This document shows, in pieces, positions 54,493-63,895 of a DNA stretch of 64,000 nt (positions are counted from its first letter, which is position 1; every line of letters begins with the position of its first letter). The stretch spans positions 712 to 64,711 of the forward strand of contig NZ_FYEK01000012.1 in the NCBI RefSeq assembly GCF_900187885.1, given 5' to 3'. The DNA is from Thermoflexus hugenholtzii JAD2 (GTDB taxonomy: Bacteria; Chloroflexota; Anaerolineae; Thermoflexales; Thermoflexaceae). The notes under the pieces were generated by a model. That model was not told where the DNA came from, did not search any database, and was given only the letters and a program-made list of their open reading frames with translations. The translations under genes and the position numbers were made by a program.

Positions 54493-55236
54493 TCAACGCA
54501 CGGGGCGTTCTCCGAAGATGGCCCGTCCCAGGCGGATCATTGTGGCGCCTTCCTCGATGGCCACTTCGAAGTCATCGGTCATCCCCATGGAGAGATGGGC
54601 CCAGGAGGCTCGGGGGAACCGCTCGGCCAGAAAGTCCCGCAGGGCCCGCAACCGCCGAAACACCGGCCGCACCGTTTCCGGGTCGGAGGCCACGGGGGCG
54701 ACGGTCATCAGCCCGCTCACCCGCAGGCCCGGCAAGTCCAGGATACGGGCCACCGCCTCCATGAACGCCTCGCGCTGGCCCGGGTCCTCTTCCCAGCGGT
54801 GCAGGGGGAAGCCGTATTTGGTGGCCTCGCCGGAGACGTTGCACTCCAGCAGGATCTCCACGACCCGCCCGCTTTCCACTGCGAGGCGGCTCAGCTTCTC
54901 GGCCAGGGGGAGCGAGTCCACGGAGTGGATCACCTCGAAGAGGCCCAGGGCCCGCCGCGCTTTCCGGCGCTGCAGGTGGCCCACCAGATGCCAGTGGACC
55001 TGGGCCTCGCTCCCCAGCCGGGCGTGCACCTGCGGGATCTTCTCCTCTGCCTCTTCCACCCGGTTCTCCCCGAAGATCCGCAGGCCGCAGGCATAAGCCT
55101 CGACGATGCGCTCCGGCGGCACCGTTTTGGTCACCGCCACCACCGTCACCTCAGCCGGATCCCGGCCCGCCCGGCGGGCGGCTCGGGCGATCCGCTCCTG
55201 CACCGCTGCCCAGCGTTCGGCGACGGAGGCTTCCAT
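54493..55236 (-). CDS. YggS/PLPBP-family PLP-binding protein
   Basis: The 247-residue protein is a single PLP barrel of the YggS/PROSC family. TVVAVTKTVPPERI near residues 30-43 holds the PLP-binding Lys, and GENRVEEAEEKIP, WHLVGHLQRRKA, LSMGMTDDFEVAIEEGATMIRLG follow as in the family. It is thought to keep PLP balance in the cytoplasm. The ATG 55236 lies 8 bases after the rtcB stop with only a weak AAGG upstream, so it is probably translated in coupling with rtcB. Confidence 0.92.
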   Translation of the reverse strand: MEASVAERWAAVQERIARAARRAGRDPAEVTVVAVTKTVPPERIVEAYACGLRIFGENRVEEAEEKIPQVHARLGSEAQVHWHLVGHLQRRKARRALGLFEVIHSVDSLPLAEKLSRLAVESGRVVEILLECNVSGEATKYGFPLHRWEEDPGQREAFMEAVARILDLPGLRVSGLMTVAPVASDPETVRPVFRRLRALRDFLAERFPRASWAHLSMGMTDDFEVAIEEGATMIRLGRAIFGERPVR

Positions 55237-55244
55237 TGAAGTTC

Positions 55245-56705
55245 TTAACCCTTGATCACGGCGATCGGCCGCAGCCGGGCCACTTTCTTGGCGATCCCGG
55301 CGTGGTGGACCACCTCGACCACGCGGCTGACGTCCTTGTAGGCTCGGGGGGCCTCCTCGGCCAGGCCGGCCATGGAGCCGGCGCGGACCACAATGCCCTG
55401 GCTCTCCAGCTCCGCCTTGAGCTTCTCGCCGCGGATCTCCCGCTTGGCCTGGGCGCGGCTCATGACGCGGCCGGCCCCGTGGCAGGTGCTCCCGAAGGTC
55501 TGGGCCATGGAGCCGGGCGTCCCCAGCAGCACGTAGGAGGCGGTGCCCATGGAGCCGGGGATCAGGACCGGCTGACCGATGTCGGCGTATTTCTTCGGCA
55601 GGCCGGGAGAGCCCGGCCCCCAGGCACGGGTCGCCCCTTTGCGGTGCACGCACACCGTCATCCGCTGGCCGTCGATCTCGTGGGTCTCGATCTTGCCCAT
55701 GTTGTGGGCGATGTCGTAGACCTGCCAGACATCGTGGGCGATGCCCTTCGGTTTGAGGACCTCCTCGAAGCTCTTGCGGATGTAGTGGGCCAGGATCTGG
55801 CGGTTGCAGAAGGCGAAGTTCGCCGCGCAGGCCATGGCCTGGATGTAGTCCTGGCCCTCGGGGCTGTCGATGGGGGCGCACATCAGCTCTTTATCCGGTA
55901 GCTTGATGCCGTATTTATGGATGACCCGTTCGAAGCGCTGCAGGTAATCGGTGCAGATCTGGTGGCCGAAGCCCCGCGAGCCACAGTGGATCTGCACGGC
56001 CACCTGCCCCTTGAAGAGCCCCATACGCTCTGCGGCTACCGAATCGAAGATCTCGTCTACCACATCCACTTCGATGAAGTGGTTTCCTGCGCCCAGGGTG
56101 CCCAGTTGATCCTTCCCCCGCTCCTTGGCCTTGGGGGTGGCCTTGTCGGGGTCGGCGTTGGGCATGCGGCCGAACTCCTCGGTGCACTCCAGGTCCTCGG
56201 GCCGGGCGTAGCCGTGACGAAGGGCCCAGCGGGCCCCCTCGGCGAGCACCTCATCCAGCTGCCGCGCCGTCAGTGGGACGTGGCCCTCGGAGCCCACGCC
56301 GCTGGGGCAGTTGTAGTAAATCCGGGTGGCCAGCTCCGCCAGATGGGGCGCGATCTGCTCCTCGGTCAGGTTGGTCGCCAGCAGACGAACGCCGCAGTTA
56401 ATGTCATAGCCCACTGCCCCGGGAGAGATGATTCCGCCTGGGACCTTGCTGGCCATCACCCCACCCACCGGCATCCCATAGCCTTGATGAACATCTGGCA
56501 TAACCACCACGTAACCTACCAGACCAGGCAGCGAAGCCACATTCACCGCCTGGTGGACCGAAAGGTCCCCCAGGGCGTCCTCCAGCAGCTCCTCGTCCGC
56601 GTAGATGCGGACGGGGACGTTCATCCGCGGGTCAAAGGACGTGGGCAGCTCCCAGAGATACTCATTGATCCGACGGAAATCCTGCTTGCGAATCTCCCGA
56701 GCCAT
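55245..56705 (-). CDS. rtcB: RNA-splicing ligase RtcB
   Basis: The 486-residue protein matches RtcB over its length. [18 protein letters not shown] near residue 70, [17 protein letters not shown] with the metal-binding Cys, [25 protein letters not shown] and [14 protein letters not shown] are present; the His in CHGAGR is the residue that is guanylylated. RtcB joins 2',3'-cyclic phosphate and 5'-OH RNA ends using GTP and Mn2+, in tRNA splicing or RNA repair. The archease gene precedes it by 58 bases, which supports a working ligase pair. ATG 56705 follows AGGGGGTGA. Confidence 0.95.
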   Translation of the reverse strand: MAREIRKQDFRRINEYLWELPTSFDPRMNVPVRIYADEELLEDALGDLSVHQAVNVASLPGLVGYVVVMPDVHQGYGMPVGGVMASKVPGGIISPGAVGYDINCGVRLLATNLTEEQIAPHLAELATRIYYNCPSGVGSEGHVPLTARQLDEVLAEGARWALRHGYARPEDLECTEEFGRMPNADPDKATPKAKERGKDQLGTLGAGNHFIEVDVVDEIFDSVAAERMGLFKGQVAVQIHCGSRGFGHQICTDYLQRFERVIHKYGIKLPDKELMCAPIDSPEGQDYIQAMACAANFAFCNRQILAHYIRKSFEEVLKPKGIAHDVWQVYDIAHNMGKIETHEIDGQRMTVCVHRKGATRAWGPGSPGLPKKYADIGQPVLIPGSMGTASYVLLGTPGSMAQTFGSTCHGAGRVMSRAQAKREIRGEKLKAELESQGIVVRAGSMAGLAEEAPRAYKDVSRVVEVVHHAGIAKKVARLRPIAVIKG

Positions 56706-56763
56706 CTCTCACCCCCTCTATTCCATCCACTGCCGGAACGCAGGACGCCTCCGGGCATTGTGT

Positions 56764-57207
56764 TCACACGTCGAACACCAGCTCCACCACGTAGAGGCCG
56801 TCCTCCTGCCGGATGGCCACGTTGTGATACGTGACCGCCTTAATATATTTTCGCACGGATTCCGGGCGCCCTCCATAGGCGGCGGCGCGGAGCCGGCCGA
56901 TGGACTCCGGATCCTCGGGATCCGGAAGGTGGAGCTCCAGGATCTCGAAGCGCTTGAAGGCCAGCCCCTCGCGCTCCGTGAGGTAGACCAGCTCGTTCAG
57001 CCAGGCCACCAGCAGGCCTTCGGGGCTGGCGGCTTCGACCAGGGCCTCCCGCCGCTCCGCCTCGGGCACGGTTTCCAGGTCCGTGAGCAGGCTATACATC
57101 CCCAGGGCGGCGTGGGCGAACAGCTCCGGCAGCGTGCGTCCATAGGCCCGGATGGCCCAGTCCGCCGTGTGGGGGATCTCCTCAAAGGGCACCGTCAGCT
57201 CGGGCAT
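56764..57207 (-). CDS. Archease
   Basis: The 147-residue protein begins MPELTVPFEEIPHTADWAIRA, with HTAD being the archease metal-binding signature, and continues with LFAHAALGMYSLL and the C-terminal KAVTYHNVAIRQEDGLYVVELVFDV, which ends in the conserved acidic residue. Archease speeds RtcB turnover by promoting guanylylation. I chose ATG 57207, which follows GGGAGGGAACCC; the longer frame runs into selD. It is placed directly before rtcB. Confidence 0.93.
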   Translation of the reverse strand: MPELTVPFEEIPHTADWAIRAYGRTLPELFAHAALGMYSLLTDLETVPEAERREALVEAASPEGLLVAWLNELVYLTEREGLAFKRFEILELHLPDPEDPESIGRLRAAAYGGRPESVRKYIKAVTYHNVAIRQEDGLYVVELVFDV

Positions 57208-57257
57208 CGGGTTCCCTCCCGGCAAAGGATGGAGGAGCGGGGGGACGCGGGGCCCGG

Positions 57258-58307
57258 CTACGGGATCACGAGGATCCCGGGCTCTCCTTCGAAGCGGCCG
57301 ATCACCCATGCGGGCTCGCCGGCCTCAGCCATGCGGGCGAGGAAGGCCTCCGCATCCCGGGGCGCGAAGGCCAGCAGCAACCCGCCGGAGGTCTGGGGAT
57401 CATACAGCAGGGCCTCTGTGCGTTCGTCGATGGAGGGATCCAGCGCGACATGGGGGCGATAAAAGTCCCGGTTGCGCCAGAGCCCGCCGGCGAAGGCCTC
57501 GGCCTCGGCGCAGCGCTGCGCACCCCGCATCCAGGGCAGCCGCCCGACCTCCAGGGTCAACCCCACCCCCGAGGCCTCGACCATCTCCCAGGCGTGGCCC
57601 AGCAGCCCGAACCCGGTGACATCGGTGGCGGCGTGGGCGTTGCTTTTGACCGCCAGCCGGGCCGCCGTCTTGTTCAGGCGCATCATCCAGGCCATGGCCT
57701 CCTCGACCTCCTCCGGCCGGGCCAGGTCCCGCTTGAGGGCGGTGGTGATCACCCCGCTGCCCAGGGGCTTGGTCAGCACCAGCACGTCCCCCGGCCGGGC
57801 CCCGGACTTCCGCAAGATGCGCTGGGGGTGGACGATGCCGGTGACCGCCAGCCCGAACTTGGGCTCGCGATCGCTGACCGTGTGGCCACCCAGGACCACC
57901 CCGCCTGCCTCCCGCACTTTCTCCGCAGCTCCCTTCAGGATCCGGACCAGGATCTCTGGATCCAGTCCCTCCGGGAAGGCCACCAGGTTCAGGGCGAAGC
58001 GGACCTCGCCGCCCATGGCGTAGATGTCGCTCATGGCGTTGGCGGCGGCGATGGCCCCATAGGCGTAAGGGTCGTCCACCACTGGCGGGAAAAAGTCCAC
58101 CGACTGGACAAGGGCAGTCTCCTCATCCAGCTGGTAGACGGCCGCGTCATCCGGCGCCTCCAGCCCGACCAGGACCGCCGGATGCGGCCGGGATGGGAGC
58201 TCTTCATGGAGCCGGCGCAGCACGTGCGCCAGGGCCTCCGGGCCCATCTTGCTGGCTCAACCTGCGCACGAGGCGAGCGCCGTTAACCGAACGGTCTTGT
58301 TGTCCAA
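57258..58307 (-). CDS. selD: Selenophosphate synthetase containing selenocysteine (Sec17)
   Basis: Read from TTG 58307 the protein has 349 residues if the TGA at 58259-58257 is read as selenocysteine 17. The N-terminus is then LTALASCAG-U-ASKMGPEALAHVL, matching the Cys/Sec active-site loop of SelD where the catalytic residue is Cys17 in E. coli. The TTG has GAGGAG 8 bases upstream, while the ATG 58247 after the TGA has no good SD and would lose the catalytic loop. DDAAVYQL, FFPPVVDDPYAYG, GGHTVSD and LLYDPQTSGGLL are typical. It makes selenophosphate from selenide and ATP for tRNA-Sec. A standard gene call would truncate it. Confidence 0.9.
58229..58259 (-). promoter_or_regulatory. Candidate bacterial SECIS hairpin after the selD TGA
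   Basis: On the minus strand, beginning at the TGA (58259), GGGCC (bases 15-19) and GGCCC (bases 24-28) form a stem with a CGGA loop, and CCA/TGG pair further out across an internal loop. The loop guanines lie 17 bases after the TGA, within the usual distance for SelB-binding bacterial SECIS elements. Confidence 0.6.
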
Positions 58308-58416
58308 CGCCTTGCTCCTCTCACGTCGTGTGGCGTTGCGCGCCGCGCAATGGATCCGCCAGCGCCGCTATGAAGTATATCCCGAGCCGGACGGAGGTTC
58401 CCATCCCTTTCAGGCC

Positions 58417-59235
58417 TCAGGCCCATGTGATCCGGGTCCCCTGGATGCGGAGGGGATCCCGGAGGGCGTCTCGGAGGGCGCCCGGACGTCGTCCCGAGAA
58501 GATCCAGACTTCCAGGCGGGGATCCCGTTCCACCCAGCGCAGGGCCATCTCCAGCTTGGCTCGCATCCCCCCGGTGACGTCGATCCCATGGGATCCCCCG
58601 ACGGCGTGGAGGATCTCCCGAAACCGTGCGGGGGTGAGGTGGGGGATGACCTGGTGTCCTTCGGGCCCGTCGGCCAGCACCCCGGCCACCTCGCCGACCA
58701 GCAGGATGCGGGTGGGGCGGAGGACCTCCAGCAGGGCATCGAACACTGCCTCCGTGGAGAGGATCGTCGCTCCCCGCTCCCGATCGAAGACCACATCCCC
58801 GCCGGTCAGGGGGATCAGGCCGACCTCCCACGCCCGCTGGAAGGCCCGGGCCTCGAAGGCGATGGGGATCCCGCCGGCAGCCTCCGCGACGGCGGAGGGA
58901 GGGATGCTGAGGGTGGGCAGGCCGGCCGCGTGGAAGGCGCGGCGGACGTGCATGTGGAGCTCCGCGGCCGCCAGGGCCACCTCCGCGAACCCCCACCAGT
59001 CCTCCGGGCGGGAGATCCCTTCATAGATGCGGGTGCGGGCGGCGGCGGCGTGGCCGAAGGAGCCGCTGCCGTGGCCGACCAGGATCCGCAGCCCGGGCCG
59101 CTCCCCCAGGGCCTCGCGGATCTCCTCCGCCAGCCGGCGGATCACCCGCAGGCGCGCCCGCCGCTCCCGGCGCTTGTCGGTGATCAGGGAGCCGCCCAGC
59201 TTGATGAAGATCCGTTCTCCCGTTCCTTCACGCAT
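58417..59235 (-). CDS. Isopentenyl phosphate kinase
   Basis: The 272-residue protein is an amino-acid-kinase-fold enzyme. RIFIKLGGSLITDK near residues 8-21 is the nucleotide-binding N-terminus, LVGHGSGSFGHAAA near residue 55 carries the catalytic His seen in isopentenyl phosphate kinases, and TGGDVVFD and DVTGGMRAKLEMA complete the ATP site. It phosphorylates isopentenyl phosphate to isopentenyl diphosphate, the last step of an alternative mevalonate pathway known in archaea and in some Chloroflexi. The other pathway genes are not in the window. It starts 6 bases after the HDAC stop. Confidence 0.88.
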   Translation of the reverse strand: MREGTGERIFIKLGGSLITDKRRERRARLRVIRRLAEEIREALGERPGLRILVGHGSGSFGHAAAARTRIYEGISRPEDWWGFAEVALAAAELHMHVRRAFHAAGLPTLSIPPSAVAEAAGGIPIAFEARAFQRAWEVGLIPLTGGDVVFDRERGATILSTEAVFDALLEVLRPTRILLVGEVAGVLADGPEGHQVIPHLTPARFREILHAVGGSHGIDVTGGMRAKLEMALRWVERDPRLEVWIFSGRRPGALRDALRDPLRIQGTRITWA

Positions 59236-59241
59236 GGGCGT

Positions 59242-60285
59242 TCATCCCTCCAGGCGGTGGAGGCGGCGGACCTGGGCGATCAGGTTCTCCACGGAGGGCT
59301 CATCGGCCCGAGGCGGAGGGCCCAGGGGATCCAGGACGTCCTCGTGTCCGAGCCAGAGGCGGAAGGCCGCCAGGACCCCGTAGGCCAGGGCATCCCGGTG
59401 GTAGCCCCCTTCCAGCACAAAGACGAGGCGTCCCTGGCAGAGGGCATCGGCCAGCTCGGTTAGCCCCCGGGTGAGGGCGGCGAACCCTTGCACCGTCATC
59501 GACAGCCCGCCCAGGGGATCTCCCCAGTGGGGGTCGTAGCCCGCGGAGACCAGCAGCAGCTCCGGCTGGAAGCGTCGCGCGGCGGGGGCGATCACCGCCT
59601 CAAAGAGGCGCTGGAAGCCGCGGTCGCCCACCCCTGCCGGCAGCGGGAGGTTGATGGTGGCTCCCTCCCCGGGCCCGGCCCCGATCTCCCGCCAGTGGCC
59701 GCTCCCCGGGTAGATCCCCCACTGGTGGGTGGAAAGATACAGCACGGTGGGATCCGTGTAGAAGATCGCCTGGGTGCCGTTGCCGTGGTGGAGGTCGAAG
59801 TCGACGATCATCACGCGGCGTGCGCCCAGCTCCTCGCGGGCGAAGCGGGCGCCGAGGGCGATGTTGTTGAAGAGACAGAAGCCCTCGCCGTGGTCCGGGA
59901 AGGCGTGATGGCCGGGGGGGCGGACCAGGGCGAAGGCCCGGCGGGCGCGGCCCTCCCACACGGCGGCGACGGCGGCCTCCACGGCCCCGGCGGCCCGCCG
60001 GGCGGCTTCAAAGGAATGGGGGGTCACGTAGGTCTCATCGCCGGGGAAGTTCAGGCCCCCGCCGCCCCGCTCGGCCAGGCGGCGCACCCGTTCCACGTAG
60101 GCGGGCTCATGCACCCGGGTGAGGCGCTCCATCAGGATGGGTTCGATGGGGAGCGGGGTGATCCGGTCCAAGACCCCGTGGGTCCGGAGGACCTCCAGGA
60201 TGCGTTCCAGGCGGTCGCGGCGCTCGATGTGCTGGGGGTCATCGTGCTCGAGGAAAACGGGATCAAAAGCGTAGGCGATGGCCAT
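59242..60285 (-). CDS. Histone deacetylase-family (AcuC/ApaH type) amidohydrolase
   Basis: The 347-residue protein has the zinc deacetylase core. RPPGHHAFPDHGEGFC near residues 125-140 holds the His pair, VDFDLHHGNGTQAIF the zinc ligands, YLSTHQWGIYPGSG and SAGYDPHWGDPLGG the remaining metal site, and VLEGGYHRDAL the catalytic Tyr region. Bacterial members deacetylate proteins such as acetyl-CoA synthetase or small amines. I chose ATG 60285 with GGGGAG upstream. The gene directly precedes isopentenyl phosphate kinase. The substrate is unknown. Confidence 0.92.
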   Translation of the reverse strand: MAIAYAFDPVFLEHDDPQHIERRDRLERILEVLRTHGVLDRITPLPIEPILMERLTRVHEPAYVERVRRLAERGGGGLNFPGDETYVTPHSFEAARRAAGAVEAAVAAVWEGRARRAFALVRPPGHHAFPDHGEGFCLFNNIALGARFAREELGARRVMIVDFDLHHGNGTQAIFYTDPTVLYLSTHQWGIYPGSGHWREIGAGPGEGATINLPLPAGVGDRGFQRLFEAVIAPAARRFQPELLLVSAGYDPHWGDPLGGLSMTVQGFAALTRGLTELADALCQGRLVFVLEGGYHRDALAYGVLAAFRLWLGHEDVLDPLGPPPRADEPSVENLIAQVRRLHRLEG

Positions 60286-60387
60286 CGCACTCCCCTCTGG
60301 GTAGAGCTCTCCAGAGGGGAGTTTAGTAGGGATTTGAGCGCCCTGCCATTTCGGTTTCAAGAGCGAGGCGATTTCTGCGGATGGGCC

Positions 60388-61314
60388 TCAGCGCGTTTCG
60401 GGATGTTGAGCGAGGAAAGCGAGGAGCTCTTCTCGGGTCGGCATGGAGGGCTGAGCGCCGTGTTTAGTGACGCTTAAAGCCCCGGCCGCGCTGGCCCAGC
60501 GGAGGGCTTCCTCGACGGACCGGCCCTCCCACAGCGCCGCCGCCAGCGCTCCGTTGAAGGCATCCCCTGCCGCCACTGTGTCCACCACCGGCACTCGATA
60601 GGCCGGCACCCAGCGTGTTCCCTTCTCATCCGCATACACGCATCCGCGTTCCCCCAGTGTGATCACCACGTGCCGGCATCCCCGTCCCACCAGCGTCCGT
60701 GCCGCCTCTTCGATGGCGTTCGCATCTCGCAGCGGGAAGCCCACCAATCCCTCCGCCTCCACCTCGTTCGGTGTCAGCCACGTGCACCATCGATAGATCT
60801 CCTCCGGCAGCTCCATCGCCGGCGCCGGGTTCAGGATCACCGTCACCCCGGCCCGGGCCGCCCGTTCCGCCGCCGCCGCCACCACCTCCAGTGGCACCTC
60901 CAGCTGCAGCAGCAGCACCCGGGCCTCGGCGAGGGCCTTCTCCAGCCGGTCCAGCTCCGGCTTTCCCACCCGGCCGTTTGCCCCCGGGATCACCACGATG
61001 GCGTTCTGCCCGTTTTCCTCCAGCACGATCAGCGCCGTCCCAGAGCTCGCCTCCGGGTCCACCATGACCCCGCTGATCTCCACTCCCGCCTCCGCCAGTG
61101 CCTGGCGCAGGGCCGGGCCGAACACATCGTTCCCCACCCGGCCGATCATCTGAGTCGGCACCCTCAGGCGGGCGGCGGCCACCGCTTGGTTGGCACCCTT
61201 GCCTCCCGGGGCGGTGAAGAACCGGTGCCCCCGCAGCGTCTCTCCAGGCCGTGGGAACCGTGGGGCCACCGCCACCAGATCCATGTTGATGCTCCCCAGC
61301 ACCACCACGCTCAT
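60388..61314 (-). CDS. rbsK: Ribokinase
   Basis: The 308-residue protein is a PfkB-family sugar kinase. [20 protein letters not shown] at the start with the [14 protein letters not shown] loop (about residues 38-51) is the ribokinase signature, and [17 protein letters not shown] near residue 245 carries the catalytic Asp. It phosphorylates ribose to ribose 5-phosphate. ATG 61314 overlaps the permease stop as ATGA, so it is coupled to the ribose-type transporter upstream. The ribose from the nucleoside hydrolase encoded at about 14 kb could also feed it. Confidence 0.92.
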   Translation of the reverse strand: MSVVVLGSINMDLVAVAPRFPRPGETLRGHRFFTAPGGKGANQAVAAARLRVPTQMIGRVGNDVFGPALRQALAEAGVEISGVMVDPEASSGTALIVLEENGQNAIVVIPGANGRVGKPELDRLEKALAEARVLLLQLEVPLEVVAAAAERAARAGVTVILNPAPAMELPEEIYRWCTWLTPNEVEAEGLVGFPLRDANAIEEAARTLVGRGCRHVVITLGERGCVYADEKGTRWVPAYRVPVVDTVAAGDAFNGALAAALWEGRSVEEALRWASAAGALSVTKHGAQPSMPTREELLAFLAQHPETR

Positions 61315-62303
61315 CCTTCGCTCCTCCTTCGGATCAAACGGGATGTTCGAGGGAGGCGTCCCCATTCAACGCCGGCCTGCAGGGCGCGATCCAGCCCGAC
61401 TGCGAGGATGAACACCAGCCCCTTGATCACCTGCTGATGATAAGAAGGAACCTCCAGCAGATTGAGGCCGTTGCCCACGGTAGCCATCACCAGCGCTCCG
61501 ATGAGCGTGCCCTCTACACGGCCGTAACCCCCGCTGAGGCGGGCGCCCCCCAGGACGGAAGCGGCGATGGCCTCCAGCTCCAGGCCGACGCCCACATTGG
61601 GTTGGGCGGACCAGAGGCGGGCGGTCAGCAGGATGCCTCCCAGCGCGGCCAGGAGGCCGCTCAGGGCGTAGACCATCCCCTTGACCCTCCGCACGCGAAC
61701 GCCCGAAAGCCAGGCCAGCTCCTCCCCCCCGCCGATCGCATAAAGATGTAAGCCCCAGGCGGTGCGATGGAGCAGGAGGCGAACCACCAGGGCGACAAGG
61801 AGCATGATCAGGACAGGCATCGGGATGCCCGCCAGGTCCCCGGTGCCCAGAAAGGTGAAGGAGTCCGGCAGTCCGGAGATCGGATATCCGCGGGTATAAA
61901 CCAGCGTGAGCCCGCGTGCGATGGCCATGGTGGAGAGCGTGGCGATGAACGGTGCCAGGCGGCCGTAGACCACCAGGGCTCCGTTCAACGCGCCCAGGAT
62001 CAGCCCCACCCCCAGCGCGGCCGCGATGGCGATCTCCACCGGCCATCCGTCCCGGACCATCCAACCGGCCGCCAGGGCGCCCGTGAGGGCGACCACCGAG
62101 CCCACCGAGAGATCGATCCCTCCGCTGATGATGGCCATTGTCATCCCCATGGCTACCACGGCGAGGATGGAGGACTGAAGGGCCACGTTCAGCAGGTTGG
62201 AAGGGGTCAGGAACCGCGGGGTCAGCGCGGCCAGCGCCAACCAGAGCATCGCCAGAACCAGCGCCCCGCTCCATCGCCCGAGAAACTCACGCAGCCCGGA
62301 CAT
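61311..62303 (-). CDS. rbsC: Ribose-type ABC transporter permease
   Basis: The 330-residue protein has about nine to ten membrane helices. [20 protein letters not shown] near residues 60-80 is the hallmark of RbsC-type permeases, and [20 protein letters not shown] near residue 220 is the cytoplasmic ATPase-coupling loop; [20 protein letters not shown] follows. I chose ATG 62303 with GGGGGAAAG upstream, overlapping the ATPase stop by 17 bases. With the ATPase, the binding protein and ribokinase it forms a ribose (or related pentose) uptake operon. Confidence 0.92.
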   Translation of the reverse strand: MSGLREFLGRWSGALVLAMLWLALAALTPRFLTPSNLLNVALQSSILAVVAMGMTMAIISGGIDLSVGSVVALTGALAAGWMVRDGWPVEIAIAAALGVGLILGALNGALVVYGRLAPFIATLSTMAIARGLTLVYTRGYPISGLPDSFTFLGTGDLAGIPMPVLIMLLVALVVRLLLHRTAWGLHLYAIGGGEELAWLSGVRVRRVKGMVYALSGLLAALGGILLTARLWSAQPNVGVGLELEAIAASVLGGARLSGGYGRVEGTLIGALVMATVGNGLNLLEVPSYHQQVIKGLVFILAVGLDRALQAGVEWGRLPRTSRLIRRRSEG

Positions 62304-63789
62304 CGCTTTCCCCCATCGCCAGGGCGAGGACACGGTCAGCGGTGGCCTCCTCCCGACTCAGCTCGCCGACGATCCGCCCCTCTCGCATCACCAGGATCCG
62401 GTCGCTCACGCCCAGGACCTCAGGGAGATCCGAGGAGATCATGAGGATGGCCATCCCCTCGCGGGCCATCTGATCCATGAGGGCGTGGATCTCCGCCTTG
62501 GCCCCCACATCGATCCCCCGCGTCGGCTCGTCCAGGATCATAATCTTCGGCCGGAGCATCAGCCACCGTGCGAGGACGGCCTTCTGCTGGTTCCCACCGG
62601 ATAAATAACGGACCCGAAGGGCTGGGCGGGGCGGACGGATGTCCAGCGCGCGGATGTAAGGGACGCACGCCCGATCCAGCTGCGCAGGGAAGAGTAACCC
62701 CAGGCGAGCAAGGCGAGGAAGGGAGGAAATCGTGACGTTGGAGCGCAAGGCCATGCCCAGGAACAGCGCCTGCGCCTTGCGATCCTCCGGGACGAAGGCC
62801 ATCCCCAGGCGGATGGCATCCGCAGGGGAACGAATGGTCACCGGCTGGCCCTCTATGCGCACCTCCCCGCCATCGAGGGGGTCCAGCCCGAACAGGGCGC
62901 GGGCCACCTCGGTGCGGCCGGCCCCCACCAGCCCGGCCAGCCCCACGATCTCCCCGCGGTGAACCTGAAACGAAACCTCGTGGAAGGCTCCCGCGCGGGT
63001 CAACCCTCGAACTTCCAGGACCACTTCCTGCCCGGGCGTTGCGGTTTTCACAAACATCTCTTTCAGCTCACGCCCGACCATCATGCGCACCACTGCGGAA
63101 GGTGTCACCTCCGAGATGGGGAAGGTCCCGATGTGTCGGCCGTCCCGCAGCACGGTGATCCGGTCGGCGATGCGGAACACCTCCTCCAGCCGGTGGGAGA
63201 TGAAGAGGATCGCCACCCCCCGTCGCTTCAAGTCCGACAGCAGCTCGAACAGACGGTGGATCTCCCGCTCGCTGAGGGCGGAGGTAGGCTCGTCCATGAT
63301 CAGCAAACGGGCGTCCTCGGAGAGCGCCCGGGCGATCTCAAGCATCTGGCGCTGGGCGAAGGGGAGGTTGCCGACCACAGCGCGGGGGTCTAGATCCAAC
63401 CCCACCCCGTTCAGGATTCGCCGCGCCTGCTTCTCCATGGTCCGCGGATCTAATCCTCCCCAGAAGGTCCGGGGCTCCCGGCCCAGAAGGAGGTTCTGGG
63501 CGACGGTGAGGTTGGGCAGCAAGATGAGCTCCTGGTGGATCACAGCGATCCCCAGGCGGCGCGCGTGGCGGGGATCGGTGATCTCCACCGGCTGGCCCTT
63601 CCAGAGGATCCGGCCACTGTCCCGAGGGATGACCCCCGCGAGGATCCGGATGAGGGTGCTCTTGCCTGCGCCGTTCTCCCCCACCAACCCGTGGATCTCC
63701 CCGGGGAAGATCTCCAAGGAGACCCGGTCCAGGGCCTGAACGCCCGGGAAAGCTTTGGAGATCTCTTCGGCGCGCAGGAGGGGTTCCAT
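62287..63789 (-). CDS. rbsA: Ribose-type ABC transporter ATPase (two ABC domains)
   Basis: The 500-residue protein contains two ABC domains as in RbsA. The first has GENGAGKST (residues about 36-44) and LLIMDEPTSALSEREI; the second has GLVGAGRTEVARALFG and LSGGNQQKAVLARWLM followed by MILDEPTRGIDVGAK. It powers the RbsC-type channel. I chose ATG 63789, preceded by GGAGCAGAGG, over the TTG 63801 that lies in this SD. A hairpin lies between the binding protein gene and this one. Confidence 0.93.
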   Translation of the reverse strand: MEPLLRAEEISKAFPGVQALDRVSLEIFPGEIHGLVGENGAGKSTLIRILAGVIPRDSGRILWKGQPVEITDPRHARRLGIAVIHQELILLPNLTVAQNLLLGREPRTFWGGLDPRTMEKQARRILNGVGLDLDPRAVVGNLPFAQRQMLEIARALSEDARLLIMDEPTSALSEREIHRLFELLSDLKRRGVAILFISHRLEEVFRIADRITVLRDGRHIGTFPISEVTPSAVVRMMVGRELKEMFVKTATPGQEVVLEVRGLTRAGAFHEVSFQVHRGEIVGLAGLVGAGRTEVARALFGLDPLDGGEVRIEGQPVTIRSPADAIRLGMAFVPEDRKAQALFLGMALRSNVTISSLPRLARLGLLFPAQLDRACVPYIRALDIRPPRPALRVRYLSGGNQQKAVLARWLMLRPKIMILDEPTRGIDVGAKAEIHALMDQMAREGMAILMISSDLPEVLGVSDRILVMREGRIVGELSREEATADRVLALAMGESDVRAA

Positions 63790-63805
63790 CCTCTGCTCCA
63801 AAAGA

Positions 63806-63840
63806 TGAGGGTGCGGGCGGGGGTCCCCCCGCCCGCATCA
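63806..63840 (-). terminator. Intercistronic hairpin between binding protein and rbsA
   Basis: GCGGGCGGGG (63813-63822) and CCCCGCCCGC (63827-63836) form a perfect 10-bp stem with a 4-base loop. On the minus strand it is followed by ACCCTCATCTTTT. It probably limits read-through so that binding protein is made in excess of transporter. Confidence 0.6.
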
Positions 63841-63895
63841 GCGATCACCGGGATGAGCGAGGAACCGGCTTGCCTGTCCCCCTTCTTAAGATTGC

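Noticed and set aside
58257-58259. TGA as an ordinary stop upstream of a SelD that begins at ATG 58247
   Set aside because: The codons upstream encode the conserved SelD active-site loop with a good start and SD, so recoding as selenocysteine explains the data better.
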